Shown: positions 22,670 to 33,953 of the stretch, piece by piece | How positions within the stretch are numbered: position 1 is the first letter of the stretch | Layout of the letters: each line of letters begins with the position of its first letter | Assembly (NCBI RefSeq): GCF_954871325.1 | Contig: NC_088777.1 | Coordinates: 43,563,366 to 43,627,365 of the forward strand | Direction of reading: 5' to 3' | Length of the DNA stretch: 64,000 bases | Origin: Gordionus sp. m RMFG-2023 | Lineage: Eukaryota > Nematomorpha > Gordioida > Chordodea > Parachordodidae | Program-made: the position numbers and the translations under genes | Notes under the pieces: model-generated | Database searches by the model: none | The model's input: only the letters and a program-made list of their open reading frames with translations | Told to the model about the DNA's origin: nothing

Positions 22670-24068
22670 ACCACATTGTTTAACATGCCCAGTGAGTGAG
22701 CTAGTTAGAATATGCTTCTAAAATAAATGACTTAAATAATTATTGATATCTCGACTCAATCTCTTAGCTTAGGAGTGCTAATTCCATTTTTTTTATTTAC
22801 CGGTGCCGAGAGAGAAAAAAAAGGCGTTTTAAATCAAATATAAAATATTTTATGTCAATTCATTTAAATTTACCTAAGGATTTGATTTATTAATAATTTT
22901 ATTTCATATAAAATTAATTTTATTAGAAATAAACTCTACTTAATTATACAGGAATTATTTTGTGTTATACAGATATTACTTTTATAGGTATAAAAATAAG
23001 CCAATTTATTCTTTTAAAAAATTTGCTTAAATATAAATTTCATCTTAAGGACAATGTCCCTAAGAAGGATATATTTGTTGACCAAAGTATAATTATTTAT
23101 AAAAAAAAATATATATAAATAATTAAGCTCCGTAACGGAAATGACGATATATCGATTTTAGTGTACTATTATTTTATTATAATTTTACAAACTATTTATT
23201 TAATATATTGTATGTATCAAATAGAAGTTCATTATATTAAATGGCATTATTATAAACTAATCGATAATTTATTTTTCACTCTAAAAATTTCATTTATTTT
23301 ATAAAAAATAAATAGCAATTCTTAATTTAAAACATCTAAACTTTTAAAAAAATATTCTAATAATATCTTCTTCTACAATGGATCCTGAGAATTATACTGA
23401 TAGCAGGTTATAAATTTTTTAAAGAATTAAGGAAATTTTTTTTATTTAGTCAAAATTACAGCTTGATTCTCATTTTATAATAAAAATAAAAATTTTATTT
23501 AAATAATTTTTAAATTTTTTGTCATTTATTTTAATATATGTAAATCGCAGAAACAAATTTATAAATTGTATAAACATTATTATAGTAATATATTAGTAAT
23601 ATTGTGATTTCTTTGTGTATGCGTCATAATTACCTTAAAATCCTTAATTTTAGGGAGAAAAAATACTAAATTATAATTACAGTGTTTGATAATGTATAAT
23701 TTCGTTTTTTTAGGGAGGAAAAAAACGAAATTATAATTACAATGTTTGATAATATACCTTATTATCTAATGATACAAAATAAATTGGCTTACTTCATAAT
23801 AATAAAGTGACAATTTCAAAATAGCTTACTAGATATATATTATTACTACACTAGGTTAAGATATCATTTAACACTCAAATATAGCAAAGCATACATTTAT
23901 TTGGAAGATCAACGGTTCTGTCATATCTGTCTTAGACAAGAACCGAATATTTTGAGGACCAGTATTTTTTCGAAGGCCGTCAGGACTGGTCTTTTAATTA
24001 TTTTTACTAATTTTTTGTCTATATTAATTTTTTAGAGGAGTTTTAATGTAATTTCTTTTTTTGGTAGT
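22670..24068. other. Spacer with a two-unit tandem duplication
   Basis: At about 23,649-23,760 a 60-base unit (TTTTAGGGAG, A-run, AAATTATAATTACA, TGTTTGATAAT) occurs twice. At 23,379-23,407 ATGGATCCTGAGAATTATAC ends at a possible GTTATA donor and could be a short first exon (MDPENYTDSR), but no following exon was found. Otherwise nothing. Confidence 0.4.
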
Positions 24069-24221
24069 GTGAATAAAGGCTCAATTTTTCCCATTTAAAA
24101 TTAAAATTTTAGCCAAAATAATATTTTTGCAAGCCTCGAGAGTTCGTTAATAGATGTCCAACCTTTCTACTATCAGTGAGAAAAATCTCCAGTATTTTCA
24201 AATCGAGCCGTTTAACAATAC
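24069..24221. mobile_element. MITE family B, copy 1
   Basis: The right end AATCGAGCCGTTTAACAATA and the diverged left end AATAAAGGCTCAATTTTT are inverted. The interior carries TTTTAGCCAAAATAAT and GCCTCGAGA...AATAGATGTCC, shared with copies at 26,575, 46,106, 46,757 and 59,445. Confidence 0.6.
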
Positions 24222-24419
24222 TTATTTTAGTTCATTTTTGCAATATACTATGACGATGAATGTCAAAAAAGCATTTTACTTTAAATTTAAATATTTTGTT
24301 ATATTTATTATATTATTATTCACATTTGATTTGATATTATTAACATAAAATACATAATAAAATGATAAAACAAGATTTAAATCAGGCATAAACAAAAATA
24401 TTACAAAAAAAATTAAAAG

Positions 24420-25930
24420 ACCGGATAGGAAAGGAAGGAAAAGAAGGAAAAGAAGGAAAGGAAGGAAAGGAAGAAAAGGAAGGAAGGAAGGAAGGAAGGA
24501 AGGAAGGAAGGAAGGAAGGAAGGAAGGAAGGAAGGAAGGAAGGAAGGAAGGAAGGAAGGAAGGAAGGAAGGAAGGAAGGAAGGAAGGAAGGAAGGAAGGA
24601 AGGAAGGAAGGAAGGAAGGAAGGAAGGAAGGAAGGAAGGAAGGAAGGAAGGAAGGAAGGAAGGAAGGAAGGAAGGAAGGAAGGAAAGGAAAGGAAAGGAA
24701 AGGAAAGGAAAGGAAAGGAAAGGAAAGGAAAGGAAAGGAAAGGAAAGGAAAGGAAAGGAAAGGAAAGGAAAGGAAAAGGAAAGGAAAGGAAAGGAAAGGA
24801 AAGGAAAGGAAAGGAAAGGAAAGGAAAGGAAAGGAAAGGAAAGGAAAGGAAAGGAAAGGAAAGGAAAGGAAAGGAAAGGAAAGGAAAGGAAAGGAAAGGA
24901 AAGGAAAGGAAAGGAAAGGAAAGGAAAGGAAAGGAAAGGAAAGGAAAGGAAAGGAAAGGAAAGGAAAGGAAAGGAAAGGAAAGGAAAGGAAAGGAAAGGA
25001 AAGGAAAGGAAAGGAAAGGAAAGGAAAGGAAAGGAAAGGAAAGGAAAGGAAAGGAAAGGAAAGGAAAGGAAAGGAAAGGAAAGGAAAGGAAAGGAAAGGA
25101 AAGGAAAGGAAAGGAAAGGAAAGGAAAGGAAAGGAAAGGAAAGGAAAGGAAAGGAAAGGAAAGGAAAGGAAAGGAAAGGAAAGGAAAGGAAAGGAAAGGA
25201 AAGGAAAGGAAAGGAAAGGAAAGGAAAGGAAAGGAAAGGAAAGGAAAGGAAAGGAAAGGAAAGGAAAGGAAAGGAAAGGAAAGGAAAGGAAAGGAAAGGA
25301 AAGGAAAGGAAAGGAAAGGAAAGGAAAGGAAAGGAAAGGAAAGGAAAGGAAAGGAAAGGAAAGGAAAGGAAAGGAAAGGAAAGGAAAGGAAAGGAAAGGA
25401 AAGGAAAGGAAAGGAAAGGAAAGGAAAGGAAAGGAAAGGAAAGGAAAGGAAAGGAAAGGAAAGGAAAGGAAAGGAAAGGAAAGGAAAGGAAAGGAAAGGA
25501 AAGGAAAGGAAAGGAAAGGAAAGGAAAGGAAAGGAAAGGAAAGGAAAGGAAAGGAAAGGAAAGGAAAGAAAAGAAAAGAAAAGAAAAGAAAAGAAAGAAA
25601 GAAAAGAAAAGAAAAGAAAAGAAAAGAAAAGAAAAGAAAAGAAAAGAAAAGAAAAGAAAAGAAAAGAAAAGAAAAGAAAAGAAAAGAAAAGAAAAGAAAA
25701 GAAAAGAAAAGAAAAGAAAAGAAAAGAAAAGAAAAGAAAAGAAAAGAAAAGAAAAGAAAAGAAAAGAAAAGAAAAGAAAAGAAAAGAAAAGAAAAGAAAA
25801 GAAAAGAAAAGAAAAGAAAAGAAAAGAAAAGAAAAGAAAAGAAAAGAAAAGAAAAGAAAAGAAAAAAATAAAAGAAAAAGAAAAAGAAAAAGAAAAAGAA
25901 AAAGAAAAAGAAAAAGAAAAAGAAAAAATG
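24420..25930 (+). repeat. 1.5 kb purine satellite with stepwise changing unit
   Basis: Nearly uninterrupted A/G strand. From left to right: irregular GGAAA/GGAAG, then (AAGG)n to about 24,684, (AAAGG)n to about 25,567, (AAAAG)n to about 25,863, and (AAAAAG)n to about 25,927. Each block is almost perfect. Mirror-symmetric homopurine of this kind is known to be able to form triplex DNA. True array length is uncertain because assemblies often misjudge such arrays. Confidence 0.95.
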
Positions 25931-26574
25931 AATGAAATAAATAAGACCTGGATGGGTTTTTATTTAAGAACCGTGTATATCGGTCAAGGCCGCAACATTC
26001 ACTAAGTATTACACATTTAAAACGGAGTATTCAAGATTTCTTATACGGCCAGTTCAAAAAAAAATTAACAAAAAAGGAAACCCAAATCTAAAATTAGCGA
26101 TAAAAAAAAATAGAAATCTAAAATTAGCCAAAATAAATTCGAGGCTCACTCAATTCCCAAAATGGTTCCCATATATAGGGAGCGTTGATAAAATCCTTTA
26201 ATTTTCATTACCCCTAAATATTTTAAATGTAAGTGGTGGCGTAACAAAAATTGATTAACATTATCAAATAATACCTCTAAATAGTGTATTAGAGTATAGA
26301 ATAATAAAAAAAATTCATATTTTGATTTTTAAATTTTTGTGTTACTAAAAATTTGAGGCACAGTGTAACAAGCTAAGGTGAATTGGAACACCAGTCATGA
26401 CAGAATGCCAAATTTTTTATTTATTTAACATAAATTTTCTTGATTTAATAACAAAGAATGCTAAAATTTAAAAACAAGAAAATTAATTCTAAGCAAATCA
26501 AATTTTATGATTTAATAACAAATAACAATAAAGTATAATTTTTAATAATGATTTATTTAAAAGATAGAAAACTT
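25931..26574. other. AT-rich spacer right of the purine satellite
   Basis: AAGACCTGGATGGGTTTTTA at about 25,945 resembles AAGACCTGGGCTGGTTTTTA at about 52,916, and TTAAAAGACCGGATAGG lies left of the satellite, so the satellite may have grown inside a member of another repeat family. No gene. Confidence 0.4.
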
Positions 26575-26773
26575 AGTGTTGTTAAACAGCTAGATTTAAC
26601 CCGATTTTTAAACTCAATATTTTAGCCAAAAAATATTGCCTAGGCCTCGAGATTTCGGGAATAGATATTCAAATTTTTGTGCAATATGACCAAAATTTTA
26701 AGGCACGCATAATATTTTCTGGATAAAATATAACCATTTTAACAAATCAGCTCAAAAGCCCTTTAACAATACT
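26575..26773. mobile_element. MITE family B, copy 2
   Basis: Ends AGTGTTGTTAAACAGCTAGA and, inverted, AGTATTGTTAAAGGGCTTTT. The interior contains TATTTTAGCCAAAAAATATT and GCCTCGAGATTTCGGGAATA. About 199 bases, non-coding. Confidence 0.7.
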
Positions 26774-27189
26774 AAGAAAGCTTGACAGCAATTTCAACTA
26801 ATAAATCTAAAATCATAGTAGTAAAATAATGTGTTTTAATTAAGTGTAAGGCTTTTTTTATTCTATCAAACAAGATTTATGACAAAATGTATAAATTATA
26901 GGATTGTCATATAGTATATATATCATCACTCTTAATCTGAGGGAGTCTATTATGCATTGAATGGCATCAACATTAGAATATTGTATACTTAAAAATTCTT
27001 TGTTTAGGATAGATAAATGATATCTACAAAAATATGAATTGAATTTCGATTCGAATATTCTATTTGAAAATTAAATTCATTAAAAATATTTTATTTTTTT
27101 AAAAAAATAATTAATTATCAAAATTTAAAAAAGTGAAAATATTTACGAAAATTTTGAAAAATATATACAAATTATTTCGAACAATACGA
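26774..27189. other. AT-rich spacer between MITE B copy 2 and the hAT relic
   Basis: No open frame of substance, no repeat end and no recognised RNA gene on either strand. Confidence 0.4.
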
Positions 27190-27589
27190 ATAATTCGATA
27201 CCCGGGCCGGGCCTAAATAAAATTTTTTTAAACATATCCGGGCTGGGCCTACAAATTTTTTTTTAAAATATATCCTGGCCGGGCCGGGCCTAAGATTGTT
27301 AAACCCGGGCCGGGCCTTAATATTTTATATAAAAATTTTTACATTATGAGTTAATGGCTATAAGATTATATTATATTATAGTTATGATTAATATAATATT
27401 GGGTGATGGTTAACACTACCTAACACCCACAGATCGATCTAATTATTAATTTCCTGCAAATTTATTCAAAGTATTAATATATATTTTTTATAATTCATAT
27501 CTAAATTTTTAAATATTTACCAAAACAATCAAATAAAGGAATATCATGGCACAAAATACTAATTTAATAAAATTAAAAATAATATTTAT

Positions 27590-29300
27590 TTTTTTAGAAA
27601 TACAAATAATAATTTAAAATCTAAAATATGGGCGAAATTTAACATCATCATAGATGAAAATAAAAAAAACATTGGCTACTTCAATGACATATAATAATAC
27701 CTAGACTGACGATTCATTCATTAAAAGTGTACATCAATACAAATCAGCTAGAGACGCCATCTTGGTTACTGTAATAAATATTAAAATTTTAAACGAGAGC
27801 CTAATTTTATATTATATCTGATGCAAACTTTATTAAAGAATTGCCTGTTCATCGAGATAATAAGAAAGTAAGTTATCAATTTAATATTAGTTTTTAACAT
27901 GAAAATAATTATTATAAAGGTTACCAAAATGGCGGGTCAAGCTGATTTGCTTTTAACGACGCTTAAAAATGCATTTTAATGAATGAATCGTCAGTCTAGG
28001 TATTATTATATGTCATTGGGCTACTTACAATGTAAGAATTGTTCAAGTATATTATCTTATAATTATAAACATGGTACATCACATTTTAAAAGACATAGAT
28101 GTGATGGTAAATCCATGAAAATTAATAAAAAAATTTTACACCTGAAAAACCAACCTATAAATGTAATATAAAATATTCAAAAGAAAAATTTATAGATCAT
28201 TCCTTAACACTTTGCGCAAAAGATATTAGACCTTTCGAAATGATAGCTGGGAATGGGTTTCTTGAATTCAGCTAGGCTCTAGTCGATGTTGGGGCAAAGT
28301 ATGGTAAAATATCAACTCATTGATTTCACATCCCACCACTCTATCACGCCACCCTAAAGAAAAATGTAATAAAATAAGAAACATTTTGGTTGATACTATT
28401 GCCCCAGTAATCAAGAATCGATTTATGGCTGCTTCCACTGATATATGGTGCGATGACCATAAAAAGAACTCGTTTATAACAGTTAACATGCACTATATAT
28501 CAGATGACTGGAAGTTAGTGAAGAGAAACCTATTTACCGCTAAATTTAAAGAAGTGTCAAAGACTAGCAAAGTAGTTAAGGATGAACTATTAAAGAATTT
28601 TCATATTTTTATTTTAACACTAACGATTTTATTAATATAATATTTGTTACAGACCAAGAAATATTATAAAAGCATTGGAGTTAAATGAACGATTAAATTG
28701 TTCTTGTCATATATTAAATACAATTTTAAGAAATTCATTTAACTTCAAATATTTGGAAAGTAATACCCCATTAATAAAATCAACAATAGATAATACTAAA
28801 ATATTAGTGGGGCATTTAAAACAAAGTAATAAATGCCAGCATTTTAAAGCCCTTTATCAAGATATAGAAGTCCGCTGGAACTCTAAATACAATATGCTCA
28901 ATTCTGTTTAATCTCAAAATGAAGAAATTATAAAAGTTCTTCAAAAACATGGGGGATCGGAAAAGTATTATATTATAGACTTTCCGATTCAGTATCTAGT
29001 CAAAATTCTTGAGAATTTTAACAGAGCTATTGTTGAGTTACAGTCGGACTCTTGTACTCTTTTTAAAGTGGTAATTTGGTGTTATGAACTTCTTGAAGTC
29101 TGTAATACCTTTCAAAGCGAAAAAGGAGAAATAAAATTGATATTACTTAATATAAAGCATTTTTTAATTGAAAAATTTGTTTTACACAAGTATCATTTTA
29201 TTTCTCTTTTTCTCTGTCCCAAATTCAAGCAATTACGTATGTTGTCAGGGACAGATCGCAAGATAACGGAAAACTATATAAAAGATTATTTTAAAATTAC
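27590..29300 (+). pseudogene. hAT transposase with BED zinc finger, decayed
   Basis: In order on the plus strand: KIWAKFNIIIDENKKNIGY (27,625-27,680), resuming after a MITE with LQCKNCSSILSYNYKHGTSH then FKRHRC (28,015-28,100), a C-x2-C...H-x4-H/C BED finger; ASTDIWCDDHKKNSFITVN at 28,430; NCSCHILNTILRNSF at 28,700; EVRWNSKYNML at 28,870; and YHFISLFLCPKFKQLRML at 29,190. These are the usual hAT blocks (T-D-x-W, C-x-C-H-x-L-N, R-W-N-S). Stops and frame changes separate them. The C-terminal dimerisation block was not found before the right end. Confidence 0.75.
27682..28018. mobile_element. MITE (family A relative) inserted in the BED finger, perfect 8-bp duplication
   Basis: The ends CAATGACATATAATAATACC and their inverted copy are perfect, and the inverted match runs on through TAGACTGACGATTCATTCAT. 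The element is flanked on both sides by GGCTACTT. Removing the element restores continuous codons I-G-Y-L-Q-C across the site. The interior CAGCTAGAGACGCCATCTTG resembles MITE family A. Length 337 bases. Confidence 0.85.
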
Positions 29301-30047
29301 AAGCCAACATTTTTCATTATTTTTTTTTACAATATTATATAATACAATTATCTTCTTTTGTTAAAAATTTATATTATAAAATAAATTATATTAATATTGT
29401 GCAATTAAATTATATTTTCAAAATACTATTTATTATACATGCATTTTTTTAAATAGCGATTTAATTTTATTTTATAAATTAAATAGTAAATTAAATACAA
29501 TATATTATATTCTCAAAATATTTTACATTTTTATAAATTAAATATTAGTTTTATTTTTTTTAAATGCAATATAAAATATAGTATATGCTCAAAATATTAT
29601 TACCATTTTTATGATTATGAATATTAGTTTTATTTTTATAAATGCAATATAAAAATACTATATGCTCAAAATATCCATTTTTATAAATAACAGTTTTATA
29701 ATTTTTATAAATTCAATATAATATTCTCAAAATATTAGCTTTTTACATGTATTTTTTAAATAATAAGCGATAATACTCGCTGAAAAATATGGTAAAATAC
29801 CTGATAGGTGAATTTTTGTATATACCAGGTCGAATATAATTTTAAAAAATTCCGAGGGGCCTTAAATTTTTTTTTAAAAATATATCAGGGCTGAGCCTTA
29901 AATTTTTTTATATCCGGGCCGGGCCTGAAATTTTTAAATCCGGGCCGGGCCGTAAAAATTTTTTTAAGAAATATCCGGGCCAGGCCTAAAAAATTTAAAA
30001 CCGGGCCGGGCCGGGCCGTGCAAATGGTACCTCTGCAGGTCTCTGTT

Positions 30048-30374
30048 AAATAATAATTATTTAATAAAATCAATATTTTATATAAAAGTATTTAATATTT
30101 TTTAAATTAATATATTTTTAATTAACTTAATTTTTTTTTTTTAAAGAAATTCATATCTATATTAAACAACAATACATACGCATCTCATTTTTAATAATTT
30201 TTATTAGGAAATGAGGAAACAAAAAATAATTATAATTTTGCACTTTTAAAATTAATTGAAGATACCTGGGTAAAATATATATATGTCTTTTTATCGGTAT
30301 AAATTATTATAATTTAAGAAACGCGGCCAAATATAAATCAATATTAAGTAATTAAAATTATTCTATAAGAATAT
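30048..30374. other. AT-rich spacer
   Basis: Homopolymer-rich sequence, nothing recognised. Confidence 0.4.
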
Positions 30375-30512
30375 CAGAGACCTGCTGGCCCACCTGGAAC
30401 GTGAGGGAAAATGATATAAATAAATATGCAAAATAAACCAACATTATTCAAAACTTAGTCAAAAATAACGATCCTAGGAGGGCAAAAAAATTATTAACTT
30501 TGTAGGTCTCTG
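30375..30512. mobile_element. Short hAT MITE, GC-rich family relative
   Basis: Ends CAGAGACCTGCTGGCCC and, inverted, CAGAGACCTACAAAGTT. The interior lacks the usual GGCCCGG blocks. 138 bases. Confidence 0.7.
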
Positions 30513-30732
30513 AAAAAATATACAAAGAATTAATTATTTATACAATAAATTTAAGCATTCTAAATTTCATTAAAATAAAAATAAATTTATTGGATAGATA
30601 TTATTCAGTATAGGAGAAAATGTGTTCAATGTATCATTGGCCTGATTAACCCAGGCTTTAAAAGCCATAGGGGATTAAAGTTAAATATTAAATATAACTT
30701 CTCTCTCTCTCTCACCCTATATATATATATAT

Positions 30733-30951
30733 CAGAGACCTGCAGGTACTCTGGTTGGACCGTACATAAATTTTTTAATATATTCGAGCCGGACTGGGCC
30801 AGTTCTAAAAATCTTTTTAAAAACCCGGTCAAAAATTTTAAAATCAAATATTTTAAATCGCCATTGTTATCTATATAGATAAATAATAAATATAATATAT
30901 TTTAAAAAAATTCGAGCCGGGCTGTGCAAATGGTACCTCTGCAGGTTTCTG
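30733..30951. mobile_element. Full-length GC-rich hAT MITE
   Basis: Ends CAGAGACCTGCAGGTACTC and, inverted, CAGAAACCTGCAGAGGTACC. The interior has paired GC blocks (CGAGCCGGACTGGGCC, CGAGCCGGGCTGTGC) around an AT-rich core that contains AAATCGCCATTGTTATCTAT. 219 bases, non-coding. A CT-repeat (TCTCTCTCTCTC) and TA-repeat lie just left of it. It is the clearest copy of the family in the window. Confidence 0.85.
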
Positions 30952-31551
30952 AGATTATATAAGGATTTTCCAAAAAAGAATATTACTCGAATAATGAATT
31001 AGTCGTTACGAATTCGTTTAAACAAATGAAATAATTTATTATTAAGTCGTTTGAAAGAATCGAATACAAATAATTTATTATTCAATTCGTTTTTGTGTAT
31101 AAATTATATACATACCTATTCAAAGATGATATATGAATTTTAAAACTTCAAATGTTAAAAAAAGTTGGAAATATTTTTTTTACCACCAAATATAAATTTG
31201 GAAAATAAATCAAAGACATATTTTATCTTCAATTTTAAAATAGTTAACAGATTCTCTATGTATTTTTTTTATCAAAAGATAAATATTATAAATATTGCTA
31301 TTGAAAATAAAATTGGAGTTTTGTAAAAATTTTGGTTAATATAATAATACTCGACAAGCCACTTGCCGAACTAATCCGGTCTCCTTTATGCAAAATTAAT
31401 ATTATAAGAATGAGCTTCCATCTTAATTTGGAATGCATTCATAGTTTAAATTAAAATTAAGTAGCCGGTAAGAATTTACATTCCTTTATGTATTTCTCAG
31501 GTGCTTGAACAAAAGGGAAGGATTTTTTATTGAAAACGATTGAATGAGGAT
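30952..31551. other. AT-rich spacer
   Basis: No gene or paired repeat ends seen. Confidence 0.4.
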
Positions 31552-31771
31552 AAAATTTCACTTTTAAATTAAGCGTAAATTGATTGATTTTTATATAGTG
31601 GTGCCCAAATATTTGCAGCTTTCAATTGCCGATATCTGATATTCATTTATATCAATGCTCTCTTTTTCATCTCCTCCTATCACCATATACTCCGTCTTTT
31701 CTCTATTTACTTTTAGTCCGTACTTTTCAAAATTTCACTTTTAAATTAAGCGTAAATTGATTGATCTTTAT
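31552..31771 (-). repeat. LINE RT scrap between 43-bp direct repeats
   Basis: A 43-base sequence beginning AAAATTTCACTTTTAAATTA occurs at 31,552-31,594 and 31,729-31,771 with about one mismatch. Between them, 31,595-31,728 reads open on the minus strand: KYGLKVNREKTEYMVIGG then INEYQISAIESCKYLGT. That is the conserved K-T-E-x-M ... K-Y-L-G region of jockey/RTE-like LINE reverse transcriptases, a different family from LINE copies 1-4. It is only an internal piece of about 44 codons. Confidence 0.7.
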
Positions 31772-31861
31772 TTAGTATTGAAATAAATATTTTGCTTAAA
31801 TTAAGATTTTAAATCATTTTTACATTATTATTATTGTTAATATTATTAGCACAACCATTAA

Positions 31862-32303
31862 TGATCTCTATCTGCATTGGGTCTAATTTTTCAGGCCGGG
31901 CTCGAAATTTTTATAAAAAAATTTTCCTTGCTCAGCCCAATTCCGAACTAAATTTATTTTATTTGTACAGAAAAGCCCGACCCAAAATAAAAATTATATG
32001 TCTGTCCGGCCCGGTCCGAATTTATTTAAATATAGAAAGATTTAATTTTTTTTTTGATTGCAAAATTTTATCTACAAATAAAATATATTAGCGCCTTATT
32101 TCTTGCATATATCAATTTATTTTAAAAAAGGGATTTCATATTTAAATAAATCCCGATCAGCCCCGGCCCCAATTTTTTTAAAAAAATATTAGGCTCAACC
32201 TAGTCCGAGCGGAAATTAATTTTTAATGGTAGACCCGGCCTAGTATAAAACCCGTTCCGACTGTGCTGGGCTCGATTCTGAAAGTATAAGCATGATAGAG
32301 ATA
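31862..32303. mobile_element. Probable hAT MITE with GC-rich blocks
   Basis: TGATCTCTATCTGC at left and, inverted at right, TATCTCTATCATGC form diverged ends. Internal GGCCGGGCTCG, GTCCGGCCCGGTCCG and AGCCCCGGCCCC blocks alternate with AT-rich spacers as in the other GC-rich MITEs, though the terminal motif differs. Confidence 0.5.
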
Positions 32304-32695
32304 GGCCTAGCCTGTCCCAGTCTTAAACGTCCAGTGATATTTTTTATAAAGATTTTCTAGCTAGTCTTTATCAGTAAAATTTTTTAATTAAAATTTGCCC
32401 AAACGTGTAAAACAAAATTTTACAAGGAAAAATATCCTAAATTTTCTACTAAGTTTTTCTCAGTTCCTTCTTTGCCCTATTCTTCCCGTGTTTCTGTCGG
32501 GTTGAAAAGAGAGGCAATTCTTAGTATACCAAAAAAATCTCTATAAAATGTATTAAAAATTTTTAAATGGCCCCATTGATCAATTTGAACAAGGTAATTA
32601 TTTTGTGGTGCTGTGACAGCAAATTTAAACCGCACTGTATTAAAGGAACAAATAAAATATTTGAAAATTATGCAAGAAATTATATCTTATACATA
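32304..32695. other. Spacer left of the pogo element
   Basis: An open frame starts at 32,567 (MAPLINLNKVIILWCCDSKF) and runs into the pogo element. It has more balanced composition than its surroundings and may be a damaged exon, but I do not recognise it. Confidence 0.3.
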
Positions 32696-32915
32696 GGGGA
32701 GAAGTGCCATGAATGGCCATGTTTTTGCTTTTTTGAAAAAAAAGTATTAAGAATAGGGTTTAACCAAACAAATTTGATATCAGTGTGTAGCCAAATTATT
32801 AATCTTTAAAATAAAATTTGAATTAAAGCTCTATCTATAATTGTTTATGAGCTAGATGAGGTTATGTGAAAGTTGCCATATACTATGTGTTAACTGGCCA
32901 TAATATATTAATTAA

Positions 32916-33556
32916 GAATTTTATTATAAATATGAAATACTTGCAAAAGACCTATCTTATATATTTTTTCATTTTGGGTATATAAAAATTTAATTATACA
33001 CTAATTTAATAAGTATAAGCATCTAAATTTTTCATCATTCATTTAATGATACTTTATAAATTAATAACTTAATTATCTTTTTGTTAAACAGTTTAATTTC
33101 AATATAAAATTAACCACTCTCTATTTAATGACTTTATAAATTATTATCTTAATTATTTACATGTTATAGACTATTTTAATAATTTAATCATTCATCAATT
33201 TATAAATTTATGTTTAATAAACTTAGTTAGACAATATATTATTTAGAATTTTATTATAAATATGAAATATTACAATTAGAAATACTTCATGTTAATATTT
33301 CTTAATTTTTAGGCAATAAAAATTTAATTATAAGTATTAACATCTAAATTTATCATCATCTATTTAATGATAATATTTTATAAATTAATATCTTAATTAT
33401 CTTTTTGTTAAACATTCTTATTTCAATATAAAATTAATCTCTATCTATTTAATAATTTTATAAATTATTATCTTAACTATCTACATGTTAAAGTGATTTT
33501 TAATAATTTAATCATTCATGATGTTTAATAAACTTAATTAGGCAATTATTAATACA
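32916..33556. repeat. 330-base tandem duplication inside the pogo element
   Basis: The sequence starting GAATTTTATTATAAATATGA at 32,916 recurs at 33,246, and both copies go on through AATTATCTTTTTGTTAAACA to TGTTTAATAAACTTA. Diverged by scattered changes; AT-rich and non-coding. Confidence 0.75.
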
Positions 33557-33649
33557 CAACAATAATAAAAGCCATTTTATTAATTTATAAATGAAACAAT
33601 TATAGTATCTTTATTTACATACATAATAAACAAATAAATCATTGTTATT

Positions 33650-33953
33650 AGTACATTAAGTATAAGCCCATTCTTCACATTGCATGCATTTAATCCACTC
33701 TTCACCTTTCTTGCTCTTTGAATATGCCTTCTTGCATATTATGCAAAGCCACTCATCATTAGTTTTCTTTAGATTTTTTTTTATTGTTTTTTTTAATATT
33801 TGTTAATTTATGTTTTTTATAAGGTGATGAGGTTAAAATTTCTGATTTCTTTCTCCTCTTGTCTTTTTTGATAATATTATTGCTATATAAAATTGGATGT
33901 GGTAGAATAGATTGTGAATTCAAATTATTATTGGGCTGATGACATGATGTTAA
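33650..33953 (-). pseudogene. Pogo transposase tail with PHD-like zinc finger remnant
   Basis: Beyond the stop at 33,954 the minus strand stays open for a basic stretch NIIKKDKRRKKSEILTSSPY, typical of the pogo/Jerky transposase tail (the I-L-T-x-x-P motif). In another frame it then gives NDEWLCIICKKAYSKSKKGE then EWIKCMQCEEWAYT, a C-x2-C ... C-x2-C-x-x-W finger. So the transposase was once longer, and this copy has lost its tail through a stop and a frame change. Confidence 0.65.

Larger units (their letters stand above)
27190..30047 (+). mobile_element. Decayed hAT transposon, probable source of the GC-rich MITEs
   Basis: Both flanks carry blocks of CCCGGGCCGGGCC alternating with AT-rich spacers (27,198-27,325 and 29,830-30,030). 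The right end, read inward, is CAGAGACCTGCAGAGGTACC then ATTTGCACGGCCCGGCCC, identical in design to the short MITEs at 30,733 and 48,775. The left terminal repeat is missing or decayed. A hAT transposase relic (27,590-29,300) lies between. This layout makes it a candidate parent of the MITE family. Confidence 0.7.

Noticed and set aside
24420-25930. Telomeric or centromeric array
   Set aside because: Simple purine microsatellite units with a changing register; no telomere-type unit and no monomer structure.
32567-32695. Gene start (MAPLINLNKV...) running into the pogo element
   Set aside because: Short, not recognised, and its continuation on the far side of the element is weak; kept only as a note.
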